Below are positions 34,434 through 41,320 of a stretch of 64,000 nucleotides of DNA, in pieces; position 1 is the stretch's first letter, and each line of letters opens with the position of its first letter. Below the pieces are notes generated by a model, which worked only from the letters and a program-made list of their open reading frames with translations, ran no database searches and was not told the origin of the DNA. Source of the DNA: Oscillospiraceae bacterium (GTDB lineage Bacteria; Bacillota; Clostridia; Oscillospirales; JAAYOS01). A program made the position numbers and the translations under genes. The DNA is taken from the NCBI GenBank assembly GCA_031264245.1, contig JAISEG010000001.1, positions 1 through 64,000 of the forward strand. Reading direction: 5' to 3'.

Positions 34434-34907
34434 TCATTTTCCGCGAACCCCCAGAGCGCAACATACTACGCGGACAACATGTCATATGTTGCCGCCGCGC
34501 AACTCGGAGATATGAGCATTGCGGTACAGAGTGCGGATATTCCGCCGGATGTGCGCGCCGAATGGTACGGGCAAGAATACTCAGAAGGATTATTGATCGA
34601 AGGTCAGATTAACCCAATTGAAATGGCGTTCGGCTACCGTATCAAAAAAGCAAACGGAGCATATAGATACATCTGGCACTACAAGGTGAAGCCTACTCCG
34701 CCAGATGAAACTACACAGACGCAGGGAAATTCGATTAATTTTCAAGATGGCAGCGTGAATATGCAAGCCACAATGAGGCTGTCGGACGGAACACACAGGA
34801 AGGTTGTGGACGACGATGACCCGAATTTGCCGGAGGGCATTAACGTGGAGACAATTGCGCAGAACTTCTTCACGGATTTAGATTGGGCTCCTGTAATCAT
34901 CGGATAA
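34434..34907 (+). pseudogene. Phage major tail protein (phi13-like) fragment, 5'-truncated
   Basis: About 157 residues resembling the middle and end of phi13-type major tail proteins: ATYYADNMSYVAAAQLGD, then the ADIPPDVRAEW..GQEYSEGLLIEG region and the FGYRIKKANGAYRYIWHYKV block. The usual ~50 N-terminal residues are missing and the sequence upstream is an unrelated AT-rich hairpin. No capsid, portal or tail neighbours are present. This is a decayed prophage relic; the frame is still open, but there is no ribosome site at a sensible start. Confidence 0.7.
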
Positions 34908-34912
34908 TAAGA

Positions 34913-34950
34913 TAGCTTTGCCCCCCCCTCAAATTGGGGAGGCAAAGCTA
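34913..34950. terminator. Terminator-like hairpin after the phage fragment
   Basis: TAGCTTTGCC (34913-34922) pairs with GGCAAAGCTA (34941-34950), extended by C/G runs. It lies between the phage relic and the antitoxin gene stop. Confidence 0.55.
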
Positions 34951-34962
34951 GCCAGCTATTCA

Positions 34963-35253
34963 TTAGTTTGCTGTGTGGGAAAGTCGATAAAGGCAGTATT
35001 GATTTAGGCTTACGCCCTGCTCTTTTGCCGATTCAATTAATTCGGCGTGCAGCTCCTTTGGTATACGAAGTAAGATTCTCCCGTTGTATTCCCGCTCTGC
35101 AATAATACTTTCAAGGCTTTTACCTTTGTCATTGGGGTCTCTTTCTGCGTCAATTTCAGCTAGTAAGGCGCGGTCTATTTCGTCTGGTTCCCCCTCGGGG
35201 ATTCCCGCAAGCTTTTTCAAAAAATCGTTATTAGTCACTTTAATCACCTCCAC
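34963..35253 (-). CDS. Antitoxin with ribbon-helix-helix (HicB/CopG-like) C-terminus
   Basis: A 96-residue protein whose end, RILLRIPKELHAELIESAKE followed by QGVSLNQYCLYRLS, is a ribbon-helix-helix DNA-binding domain of the type seen in HicB-family and related antitoxins. The N-terminal acidic part would bind the toxin. It starts 2 bases after the toxin stop, so the two are coupled, and the complex probably represses its own promoter. The order toxin-antitoxin is the reverse of the usual. Confidence 0.78.
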   Translation of the reverse strand: MEVIKVTNNDFLKKLAGIPEGEPDEIDRALLAEIDAERDPNDKGKSLESIIAEREYNGRILLRIPKELHAELIESAKEQGVSLNQYCLYRLSHTAN

Positions 35254-35255
35254 AA

Positions 35256-35507
35256 TTATTTATACGCATCGCCGCGCGGGCTGATTTTTACCACTGTTAT
35301 GCAGTTATCGCCCGGAATATATTCAAATATGATTCTGTATGGGGGAATTTTCAATCTGTATTCATTTTCCCGACCTTGTAAGCGAATAATATCTCCGTCG
35401 AGGGTCGCAAGACCTTTTAACGCCTTAGCAAGCCTATCATAGTCATTTTTACTGCATTTAGCCAAATATTTTTCAGCCTGCTTTTTCAAGACCACCTTCA
35501 ATTTCAT
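35256..35507 (-). CDS. RelE/ParE-family toxin
   Basis: An 83-residue small basic protein with the ParE/RelE fold pattern: KKQAEKYLAK helix, KALKGLATLDGDIIRLQG, and the strands YRLKIPPYRIIFEY and ITVVKISPRGDAY. RelE members cleave mRNA on the ribosome, ParE members poison gyrase; sequence does not decide. The ATG at 35507 follows GAGG closely; a TTG at 35501 would be better spaced. An upstream ATG at 35546 is unlikely. The pair belongs to the accessory AT-richer patch. Confidence 0.82.
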   Translation of the reverse strand: MKLKVVLKKQAEKYLAKCSKNDYDRLAKALKGLATLDGDIIRLQGRENEYRLKIPPYRIIFEYIPGDNCITVVKISPRGDAYK

Positions 35508-35735
35508 CACCTCATTGCACAATAATAATAGCATATATGATATCAAACGTCAATGATTTTTAAAGGGAATTATGAGAAATTTTTTTGAGATAAGACAAGA
35601 TAATAAGTCGGTGCGCTCCCGCGTGTTTGACATGGAGTGTTACCGTTGTCAAGGCATTATTTACAAAAACTTTCGTTTGCAAACAAATTTTATGTTATAT
35701 ATTTACAATACTTATGCGGCAACTACGTGAAACCC

Positions 35736-35761
35736 GGAGGCAGCAAAAAATTGTTGCCTCC
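35736..35761 (-). terminator. Hairpin after the GT39-like gene
   Basis: GGAGGCAGCAA (35736-35746) pairs with 35751-35761 (one G-T pair), loop AAAA, 19 bases past the stop of the minus-strand gene. The remaining bases 35508-35735 show nothing further. Confidence 0.5.
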
Positions 35762-35779
35762 GCAAAAACGCCTGATCCG

Positions 35780-37294
35780 TCATGTTACCCGCTCACCTGT
35801 ACCAGACTTCCTTCGAAGCCCGTCTTGCGGGTTTTGAAGAAAGCCTATTGTCAAAAACAGCATAGTCAGCGGGAGCAGCCTGTACCGCATCTGTACCTCG
35901 ATCACGAGAAATACGGCGCAAAATCCCAAAAAGCTGAGTAATCCCAGCAGATAGACCTTGTTCGTTTCTCCCCTGCCATATTTGCCTGCAAGCCCGTATA
36001 TGCACAGAATAAATATCACGGACATGTACAGCCCGTCAAAATACATAAACAAATGCGCCACATTCATGTACTTTACTTCGGTAAAGCCGAGGTCTAACAC
36101 ATCATCGGCGGTCACATGCGAGAAGGCGGGCTGGTCGTTGTGCTTTGCCGACCACATTGTCATGTTCTTTTCGTGAAGCAGCCTCAACAGCTTCCCGGGA
36201 CTGACCTTCAGCCGTTCCTTAATCATATAGGCGGTCCTGCTGTCCCGCTCCTCCGTGTCGCCCGCGTATTTGTCCTCCATTGCCAGGGCGGCGTCCCCAT
36301 CGTTGTACCTTCCGTAGCTCTCGTGGTTTAAGCCAACCGCGAACTTATACAGCGGAAAATTGTTCACCAAGCCCAGAGGTTGAAATCCGCTTGCCTTGAC
36401 AAGTGAGTTTATAAGCGCGAAGCACACAAAAAAGCTGAGAGCGGCCGTCGCCGCGCGGCTCCCCGTCCTCTTTAACCATGTCAGCTTATCGTTAAATTCC
36501 GAGATCAGCGTCAGCACAGCCGTCGCCGCGACAGCAATCAGAATTATGGAAGCCTCGGGGCGAATGGCGTTGGAAACCGCAAGCGCAAGTCCTGCCGCGG
36601 CGGAAAGCGCGATTCCCGACCGGAGCTTCCAGCTTTTCGCCGTCAGCAGGTACACCGCAAGCATTATAAAAAACAGCGCCGCGTGCTGGTTGGTGTAAAC
36701 CGGGCTCAAGCCGTATCCCAGCGGCAAAAACATGTATAACAGCGCCGCGAACATCGCCCTGTCAGGTGAAGTGACCCGATAAAGTATGAGATACAGCAGC
36801 ATATTTGACAAAGCCATAAATGTAATGTTTAAACTGAGCACCGCGGTCAGGCTTTGTCCGAATATCTTAACCGCCGGCGCCATAAACATCGGAAATCCCG
36901 CCTGATACGCCCACACGGAAAAATATGTGCTGTTTGTCAGATATGAGGTGTCGCCCTTGGCAATAAAATTTGTGACCCACCAGAAAAGCTGAAAATCCGA
37001 ATATTGCGGTGTATTTACCATAAACGCGAACGCAAGCTTCAGGCACAGCGCCAAAACAAAGACGATCAGCGCCGCCGGCCAGCGCTTTTTCGGCAGCCTC
37101 TTCGAAAGCCACACAAAAAGCGCAAGGGTCACAAGCAGCGCCGCAAGCGATATCAATATGACAGCCACCCATATATTTTTAAAATATGCCCTGGCAAAGT
37201 AAAAGTTTTCAAACAGCCCTGAAACCGCCAGATACAGAAGCCATATTTGCGAAGCGAAAATAATCCCCTTCACAAGCCTGTTGTTTTTTGTCAT
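35780..37294 (-). CDS. Polytopic membrane glycosyltransferase-like protein (GT39/PMT type)
   Basis: A 504-residue protein with roughly eleven hydrophobic helices. The first extracytoplasmic loop contains an acidic residue in PQYSDFQLFWW, at the position of the catalytic Asp in PMT/ArnT-type (GT-C) enzymes, and FVWAYQAGFP-like segments follow. It probably transfers a sugar from a polyprenyl-phosphate donor to a protein or cell-wall polymer outside the membrane. Substrate unknown. An ATG at 37294 follows an in-frame TTG. It is monocistronic. Confidence 0.7.
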   Translation of the reverse strand: MTKNNRLVKGIIFASQIWLLYLAVSGLFENFYFARAYFKNIWVAVILISLAALLVTLALFVWLSKRLPKKRWPAALIVFVLALCLKLAFAFMVNTPQYSDFQLFWWVTNFIAKGDTSYLTNSTYFSVWAYQAGFPMFMAPAVKIFGQSLTAVLSLNITFMALSNMLLYLILYRVTSPDRAMFAALLYMFLPLGYGLSPVYTNQHAALFFIMLAVYLLTAKSWKLRSGIALSAAAGLALAVSNAIRPEASIILIAVAATAVLTLISEFNDKLTWLKRTGSRAATAALSFFVCFALINSLVKASGFQPLGLVNNFPLYKFAVGLNHESYGRYNDGDAALAMEDKYAGDTEERDSRTAYMIKERLKVSPGKLLRLLHEKNMTMWSAKHNDQPAFSHVTADDVLDLGFTEVKYMNVAHLFMYFDGLYMSVIFILCIYGLAGKYGRGETNKVYLLGLLSFLGFCAVFLVIEVQMRYRLLPLTMLFLTIGFLQNPQDGLRRKSGTGERVT

Positions 37295-37617
37295 CAATCA
37301 TCCAACCAATTCTTCCGCGGGCATATTACCGCTCCGCGGGCAGCGCTAAGCGCCCATAAGAGGATTTTTTAAGCGCCGTACATGTAAATTATACCCAATA
37401 TCAATAATGCTTTATTCTTCACAATATTCCCTGCAATATCGCGGCGCTGCCGGGAATAATCTTACCACCCCGCATATAAATTGTAAACAGTGCAATAGCA
37501 ATTTAAATTGCCATTAGGATAAGTATAATCCATTTTAATCAAGCATAAATTTGTTATAGGATAAGTTATAGCCTGTATTCACAGCTTTTTAAATTTAAAA
37601 AAGAAAAGGGGATTATA
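37295..37617. other. 323-base intergenic region upstream of the PdaB-type gene
   Basis: No gene is seen. It holds two CCGCGG palindromes near 37316-37340, a 14-base AT palindrome at 37498-37511, a 10-base direct repeat TAGGATAAGT at 37515-37524 and 37557-37566, and a TATAAT at 37524-37529 without a clear -35. These are candidate regulatory elements for the divergent pair. Confidence 0.4.
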
Positions 37618-38418
37618 ATGCGGCAGCGACAAAAAATCATAAAAATTTTTTCACTCAGAAAAACATGGATAATAACAGGCGTGTTTATTATGGCAATAGC
37701 GCTCATATTCGGCATCTTTTCAAATCCCATGGTTGTCGGCGCCGCCGCGGCTAAGCGCGAGCTTCCCATATACTGTGTGCAAAAGGATGAAAAAGTCGCC
37801 TCACTCTCCTTTGACGCCGCCTGGGGGAACGAGGATACCCAGCTTCTCATCGACATCCTTGCCAAATATGACGTAAAAGCCACCTTTTTTGTTGTAGGCG
37901 ACTGGGTGACAAAGTACCCCGAATCTGTGCTCGCCCTGCATGAAGCCGGACATGAGGTGATGAACCACTCAAATAAGCACAAGCATATGCCGCAGCTCAG
38001 CCGCGAACAGATCATAGAGGATATTTCAAGCTGCAACGACAAAATTGCCGGCGTCACAGGAGTCAGCCCAACTCTTTTCCGCCCTCCGTACGGAGAATAT
38101 GACGACAAGCTTGTCACAACGCTTCGCGGCATGGGTATGTACACGATTCAGTGGGACGTTGACAGCCTTGACTGGAAGGATCTGTCCGCGCCTGAAATAA
38201 CCAAGCGCGTCCTCGACCGTGTCAAGCCCGGCTCTCTGGTTTTGTTCCACAACGCTGCCAAGCATACGCCGGAAGCTCTTCCCGGAATAATCGAAAGCCT
38301 GCAAAACGACGGATATACCCTTGTCAGGATATCGGAAATCATCCACCCCGGCGAGTATACCATGGACCATGAGGGACGGCAGATACCCGCGGAGACGCCA
38401 AATACTGATATCGGTTAG
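37618..38418 (+). CDS. PdaB-like polysaccharide deacetylase (sporulation type)
   Basis: A 266-residue NodB-fold deacetylase with one N-terminal membrane helix (about 18-40). Motif 1 is SFDAAWG (D66), motif 2 NHSNKH supplies the metal histidines, motif 3 is FRPPYGEYD, and a WDVDSLDW block and LVLFHN complete the site. SFDAAWG and the length match PdaB, which acts on peptidoglycan during spore formation. It would be anchored in the membrane and act outside. AAAAGGGG precedes the ATG. Confidence 0.86.
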   Translation: MRQRQKIIKIFSLRKTWIITGVFIMAIALIFGIFSNPMVVGAAAAKRELPIYCVQKDEKVASLSFDAAWGNEDTQLLIDILAKYDVKATFFVVGDWVTKYPESVLALHEAGHEVMNHSNKHKHMPQLSREQIIEDISSCNDKIAGVTGVSPTLFRPPYGEYDDKLVTTLRGMGMYTIQWDVDSLDWKDLSAPEITKRVLDRVKPGSLVLFHNAAKHTPEALPGIIESLQNDGYTLVRISEIIHPGEYTMDHEGRQIPAETPNTDIG

Positions 38419-38513
38419 AATTATAAATGATACTTTGAATAAACCTCGGCCATAGTGTAAAAATATAGGCACGGAATTTAAATTTCACAGATTTTTATCG
38501 GAGGTCTAAAAGT

Positions 38514-38948
38514 TTGAACAAAGTTGGAGTTATCGACAGTGAGGACAGCGGATTTTTTAAGGTCGCGCGAAAGAAGCTTTCCGACTGTCCTGTGGAGCTT
38601 GTAAAATGGAATGCTTCCGAGGAATATGACGCGGTGATCATCAGCGGCCATGCCGCCCCGACAGACAGCGTAATACGTGGCGGCGCCGTCATAACTCCCG
38701 GCGGCTCAAGGTTTAAAATCGAGTCAAAATTCGCCATAAGCTACGGAATGTCGTCGCGCGACACCATAACGGCGTCCAGCAATTCCGAGGATGGAATTGT
38801 AATAGCCTTGTCGAGAGACATAGTTGACTTTGAGGGAAAAACCGTGCAGCGGCAGGAGTTTACATCCAATTGGAAAATGTCGGCGTTTAACGCTCTTCCC
38901 ATAGCCGCCGTTAAAATTCTGAGCGGCAAAACCGACCTGAACAGCTAG
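38514..38948 (+). CDS. Conserved-looking hypothetical protein, 144 residues
   Basis: A soluble, alpha/beta-type protein starting at TTG with GGAGG 9 bases upstream. Segments NKVGVIDSED, YDAVIISGHA and GGAVITPGGS suggest a Rossmann-like or cyclase-like layout, but I do not recognise a family. It lies 95 bases after the PdaB-type gene on the same strand and may be cotranscribed, hinting at a spore-related role. Confidence 0.65.
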   Translation: MNKVGVIDSEDSGFFKVARKKLSDCPVELVKWNASEEYDAVIISGHAAPTDSVIRGGAVITPGGSRFKIESKFAISYGMSSRDTITASSNSEDGIVIALSRDIVDFEGKTVQRQEFTSNWKMSAFNALPIAAVKILSGKTDLNS

Positions 38949-39000
38949 GGTACGACCCAACAATATTCTCCGGTAAAACAGACCATCAGACCTTGGTATA

Positions 39001-39041
39001 CGCGGCGAGGGGAATCCCTGAACGGATTTTTCCCCGCCGCG
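39001..39041 (-). terminator. Hairpin at the 3' end of the small-ORF cluster
   Basis: GCGGCGAGGGGAATCC (39002-39017) pairs with GGATTTTTCCCCGCCGC (39024-39040) with one bulge. It lies just beyond the stop of the 46-residue frame and before the convergent 144-residue gene. Confidence 0.5.
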
Positions 39042-39049
39042 CTCTTCTG

Positions 39050-39190
39050 TCATGCCGCGTTTTCCTCAGACATAGTCGCCTCCGCGGCATCATCACATTC
39101 CCGGAGCGTGTCTCCGCTGCATATAAATTTCCCGTATTGATTTATCGCCTCATAATGTCCAAACACATATACTATTTCATAATATTTCAC
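39050..39190 (-). CDS. Hypothetical 46-residue protein
   Basis: Starts at GTG 39188-39190 with GGAAGG 9 bases upstream. The sequence, opening MKYYEIVYVFGHYEAI and containing YGKFICSGDT, looks like a small alpha/beta protein with two Cys. The start lies 3 bases after the upstream frame's stop, indicating translational coupling. No family recognised. Confidence 0.55.
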   Translation of the reverse strand: MKYYEIVYVFGHYEAINQYGKFICSGDTLRECDDAAEATMSEENAA

Positions 39191-39193
39191 TTG

Positions 39194-39613
39194 TCATATC
39201 CTTCCTTTCGCATCTCTCCGGGCTTCCTCTGACCCTTGGCCGGAAAAGCTTTCCTCCCGGTAGAAAATCCGCTTTCGGGAAAATATCATATACAGTCCCA
39301 GCGGCACAAGAATCAGCTGCAATTTCGTATCACAGAAAAAATCCGCCTCATCCCTGAATGTAAGGGCAATTGAAAGCGCGGCTAAAATAAAACCGCTGAA
39401 CTTCTGTGAAAGTATGCATTTCTTCATCATCCGCAAAACATACTTCGCAATAGAAATCAAGCTTTCAATGACCTTGGTTCCGCCTCCTCCCGGGTATGTA
39501 TACTTGATTGGCACGCCGGAGCGCCCGCCCGCGAGGCTAATTTGAACCACTCTGCATATACGTTCTTCTTTCGACACTATCTGCATATTAAACCGCCATT
39601 TCTCAGGCGACAT
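39194..39613 (-). CDS. Hypothetical small membrane protein, 139 residues
   Basis: Opens MSPEKWRFNMQIVSKEE; residues ~75-115 contain two hydrophobic segments (FSGFILAALSIALTF and LQLILVPLGLYMIF), and the C-terminus is charged. Support comes from its position between a leader frame with a strong ribosome site and a coupled 46-residue frame. Its own start has no ribosome site and its ATG lies in the foot of a stem that involves the leader frame. An internal ATG (near 39425, before KKCILSQKF) is an alternative start. No family recognised. Confidence 0.45.
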   Translation of the reverse strand: MSPEKWRFNMQIVSKEERICRVVQISLAGGRSGVPIKYTYPGGGGTKVIESLISIAKYVLRMMKKCILSQKFSGFILAALSIALTFRDEADFFCDTKLQLILVPLGLYMIFSRKRIFYREESFSGQGSEEARRDAKGRI

Positions 39614-39672
39614 AAAATAGTTATGAATTATGCGCACTCGTCATCCGTCGCCTGAGAGATGATAAGCGGTTT
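39590..39672. promoter_or_regulatory. Inverted-repeat stem spanning leader frame and next start codon
   Basis: TCTCAGGCGAC (39601-39611) pairs perfectly with GTCGCCTGAGA (39647-39657), and an outer AAACCGC (39590-39596) pairs with GCGGTTT (39666-39672). In the minus-strand RNA the stem covers the start codon of the 139-residue frame and the end of the leader frame, a layout like translational attenuators. On the plus strand the outer arm is followed by eight T and could act as a terminator. Confidence 0.6.
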
Positions 39673-39707
39673 ATTTTTTTAATATTTGATAGCGTGAATT
39701 TATTCAC
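39621..39707 (-). CDS. Possible 28-residue leader peptide
   Basis: GTG at 39705-39707 has AGGAGG exactly 7 bases upstream (39715-39720), among the best ribosome sites in the window. The product is short and basic, beginning MNKFTLSNIKKINR and containing SSLRRRM. It ends 7 bases before the next start codon. It may be a leader peptide that controls the downstream frame. Confidence 0.45.
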   Translation of the reverse strand: MNKFTLSNIKKINRLSSLRRRMTSAHNS

Positions 39708-39777
39708 GCTATTTCCTCCTCTTGAAATCAGCATTTTTTTGTTCCATCCCTTAATCTGTTTATATAATAGCAGACTA

Positions 39778-39799
39778 ATTGTCCCATAAATCGGACAAT
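39778..39799. promoter_or_regulatory. Inverted repeat operator candidate between sodA and small-ORF cluster
   Basis: ATTGTCC (39778-39784) and GGACAAT (39793-39799) form a perfect 7-bp inverted repeat with an 8-base spacer, placed between the divergent transcripts. A redox or metal regulator could bind; which one is unknown. Confidence 0.45.
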
Positions 39800-39843
39800 A
39801 AATTTAATTTGCAAAAAAATTTATCCGTTTTACCATAAAATCC

Positions 39844-39873
39844 TGCACACAATACTCATGAGTTACTTATAAT
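39844..39873 (+). promoter_or_regulatory. Candidate promoter of sodA
   Basis: TGCACA (39844-39849) and TATAAT (39868-39873) are 18 bases apart; -35 matches four of six positions. An 11-base tandem repeat (TAAGCCTGTA) follows at about 39880-39900 in the leader. Confidence 0.45.
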
Positions 39874-39916
39874 GTCATATAAGCCTGTATAAGCCTGTAT
39901 AAAGGAGTGGAACTAT

Positions 39917-40528
39917 ATGTCATATACAATGTATCCGTTTGAACTGCCTCCGCTTCCATACGCGTATGACGCCTTGGAGCCGTACATCGACGCTGAGACC
40001 ATGCATTACCACCATGACAAGCACTATCAGACCTACATAGATAACCTCAACAACGCGTTAAAGTCATATCCGGCATTGCAGAGGCTTACCCTGGAGCAGC
40101 TGCTGCTTACCAAGGCTCTGCCCGCGAAGGACAGGGTGACCATCCTCAACAACGCCGGCGGCGTATACAACCATATGCACTTTTTTAACGGCTTGCGCCC
40201 GGCGAACGAAGAGGGTCACTTGCCGGACGAGCGTCTTATGTCCATGATAAATAATACCTTTGGTTCGTTTGGTTCGTTTAAGGACACATTTTCAAAACAG
40301 GCGCTGGCTGTTTTCGGATCGGGCTGGACCTGCCTTGCGCTGACAAGAAGGCGGGAGCTGAAAATCATAAACCTCGCAAATCAAGCCACCACACTCGAAT
40401 ACGGCGCGGTTCCGCTCATATTATTTGACGTTTGGGAGCACGCCTATTATTTAAAGTATAGAAATTTGCGTTCGGAATACGTCGACAACATCTGGAATGT
40501 CATAACCTTTCCCCAAATCCAAATGTAG
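39917..40528 (+). CDS. sodA: Fe/Mn superoxide dismutase
   Basis: A 203-residue Fe/Mn superoxide dismutase. Metal ligands are seen as His in HYHHDKHYQTYI (about 31), His in YNHMHFF (about 86), and Asp and His in FDVWEHAYYLKY (about 168-172); the Gln in ANQATTL marks the MnSOD-like position. It converts superoxide to peroxide and oxygen in the cytoplasm. Relative to common forms, the NHxxFW motif reads NHMHFF and NQDTPL reads NQATTL. AAAGGAG precedes the ATG. It is monocistronic, ending at a palindromic repeat. Confidence 0.93.
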   Translation: MSYTMYPFELPPLPYAYDALEPYIDAETMHYHHDKHYQTYIDNLNNALKSYPALQRLTLEQLLLTKALPAKDRVTILNNAGGVYNHMHFFNGLRPANEEGHLPDERLMSMINNTFGSFGSFKDTFSKQALAVFGSGWTCLALTRRRELKIINLANQATTLEYGAVPLILFDVWEHAYYLKYRNLRSEYVDNIWNVITFPQIQM

Positions 40529-40602
40529 CGTATCCTCCGCCCTATCCCGACCTATTGGTTTATGGATATTTCCTCCAAATTATCCCCGCATGAATACATT
40601 TT

Positions 40603-40644
40603 AAAGCAAATCACGGTGTGCCGCGGCACACCGTGATTTGCTTT
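40603..40644. repeat. Palindromic repeat, family 2, copy 2 (42-base perfect palindrome)
   Basis: Bases 40603-40623 are exactly complementary to 40624-40644. The central 34 bases match copy 1 at 10919-10954 apart from the centre. It is followed by TTAATCCGCG (40643-40652) and TTAATCAG (40663-40670). It may also terminate sodA. Confidence 0.75.
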
Positions 40645-40789
40645 AATCCGCGTTTAATGGGATTAATCAGACAAGAAGCTTACAGTATAAACTTAATATA
40701 AATAATGCTATAAGCTATTTTAAATAAAGGAAATATGTAGTATAATCCGAATAAGCCGGAAACATAAACTGTAAAGGATGGGTCATATC

Positions 40790-41269
40790 ATGGAAAGCAT
40801 CTTAAAGCTTCTGGGCAAAAATGGCAGGCTTACCCCCGAACAGCTCGCCGATATCCTCGGCAGGGAGACTGCCGCTGTGGCGGCTGACATAAAAAAACTT
40901 GAAAACGACAACATAATACTCGGCTACAAGGCCATCATCGACTGGGAGCGGTCTGAAAGCGAGGTCGTTACCGCGCTCATTGAGGTCAAGGTCACTCCGC
41001 AGAGGGGCGAAGGCTTTGAACTCATAGCCGACCGAATATGCAAATTTGACGAGGTTGAAAGCCTCTATCTCATGTCCGGCGGGTACGACTTTTCCGTCCT
41101 TCTTGCCGGAAGGACTATGCGGGAGGTTGCGCTGTTTGTCGCCCTGAAGCTCGCGCCTATCGAGGGGGTAAGCGGCACTGCGACCCACTTTATCCTCAAG
41201 AAGTATAAGGACGGCGGCGTACTCTTCGCAAATGATCCGGAGGAGCAGGAGCGGGCGTATCTCGTATAG
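40790..41269 (+). CDS. Lrp/AsnC-family transcriptional regulator
   Basis: A 159-residue Lrp/AsnC protein: N-terminal winged HTH (NGRLTPEQLADILGRE) and C-terminal RAM/ACT-like ligand domain (VVTALIEVKVTPQRGEGF, ESLYLMSGGYDFSVLL). These regulators respond to amino acids. The ATG at 40790 is preferred: AAAGG lies upstream and overlaps an earlier ATG at 40778. It is 51 bases from the aminotransferase it probably controls. A TATAAT at 40741-40746 may be its -10 box. Confidence 0.92.
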   Translation: MESILKLLGKNGRLTPEQLADILGRETAAVAADIKKLENDNIILGYKAIIDWERSESEVVTALIEVKVTPQRGEGFELIADRICKFDEVESLYLMSGGYDFSVLLAGRTMREVALFVALKLAPIEGVSGTATHFILKKYKDGGVLFANDPEEQERAYLV

Positions 41270-41320
41270 CGGCCGCTTTTTATATACCGGAAAAATTGTA
41301 AAGGATCGAATTTCACAATT

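Noticed and set aside
34337-34612. 91-residue plus-strand frame over the phage relic
   Set aside because: Runs in another frame across the break; the 34434-34907 frame matches tail protein sequence and this one does not.
33169-35507. Intact prophage or mobile element
   Set aside because: No integrase, transposase, capsid or attachment repeats were found; only one tail-protein fragment.
38993-39232. 79-residue plus-strand frame
   Set aside because: Antisense to the 46-residue frame and terminator hairpin; no ribosome site and no protein-like pattern.
39601-39660. Possible glycine riboswitch (CTCTCAGGC-like sequence)
   Set aside because: The conserved glycine aptamer core GCCGAAGGGGCAA is absent; the sequence is one arm of a simple inverted repeat.
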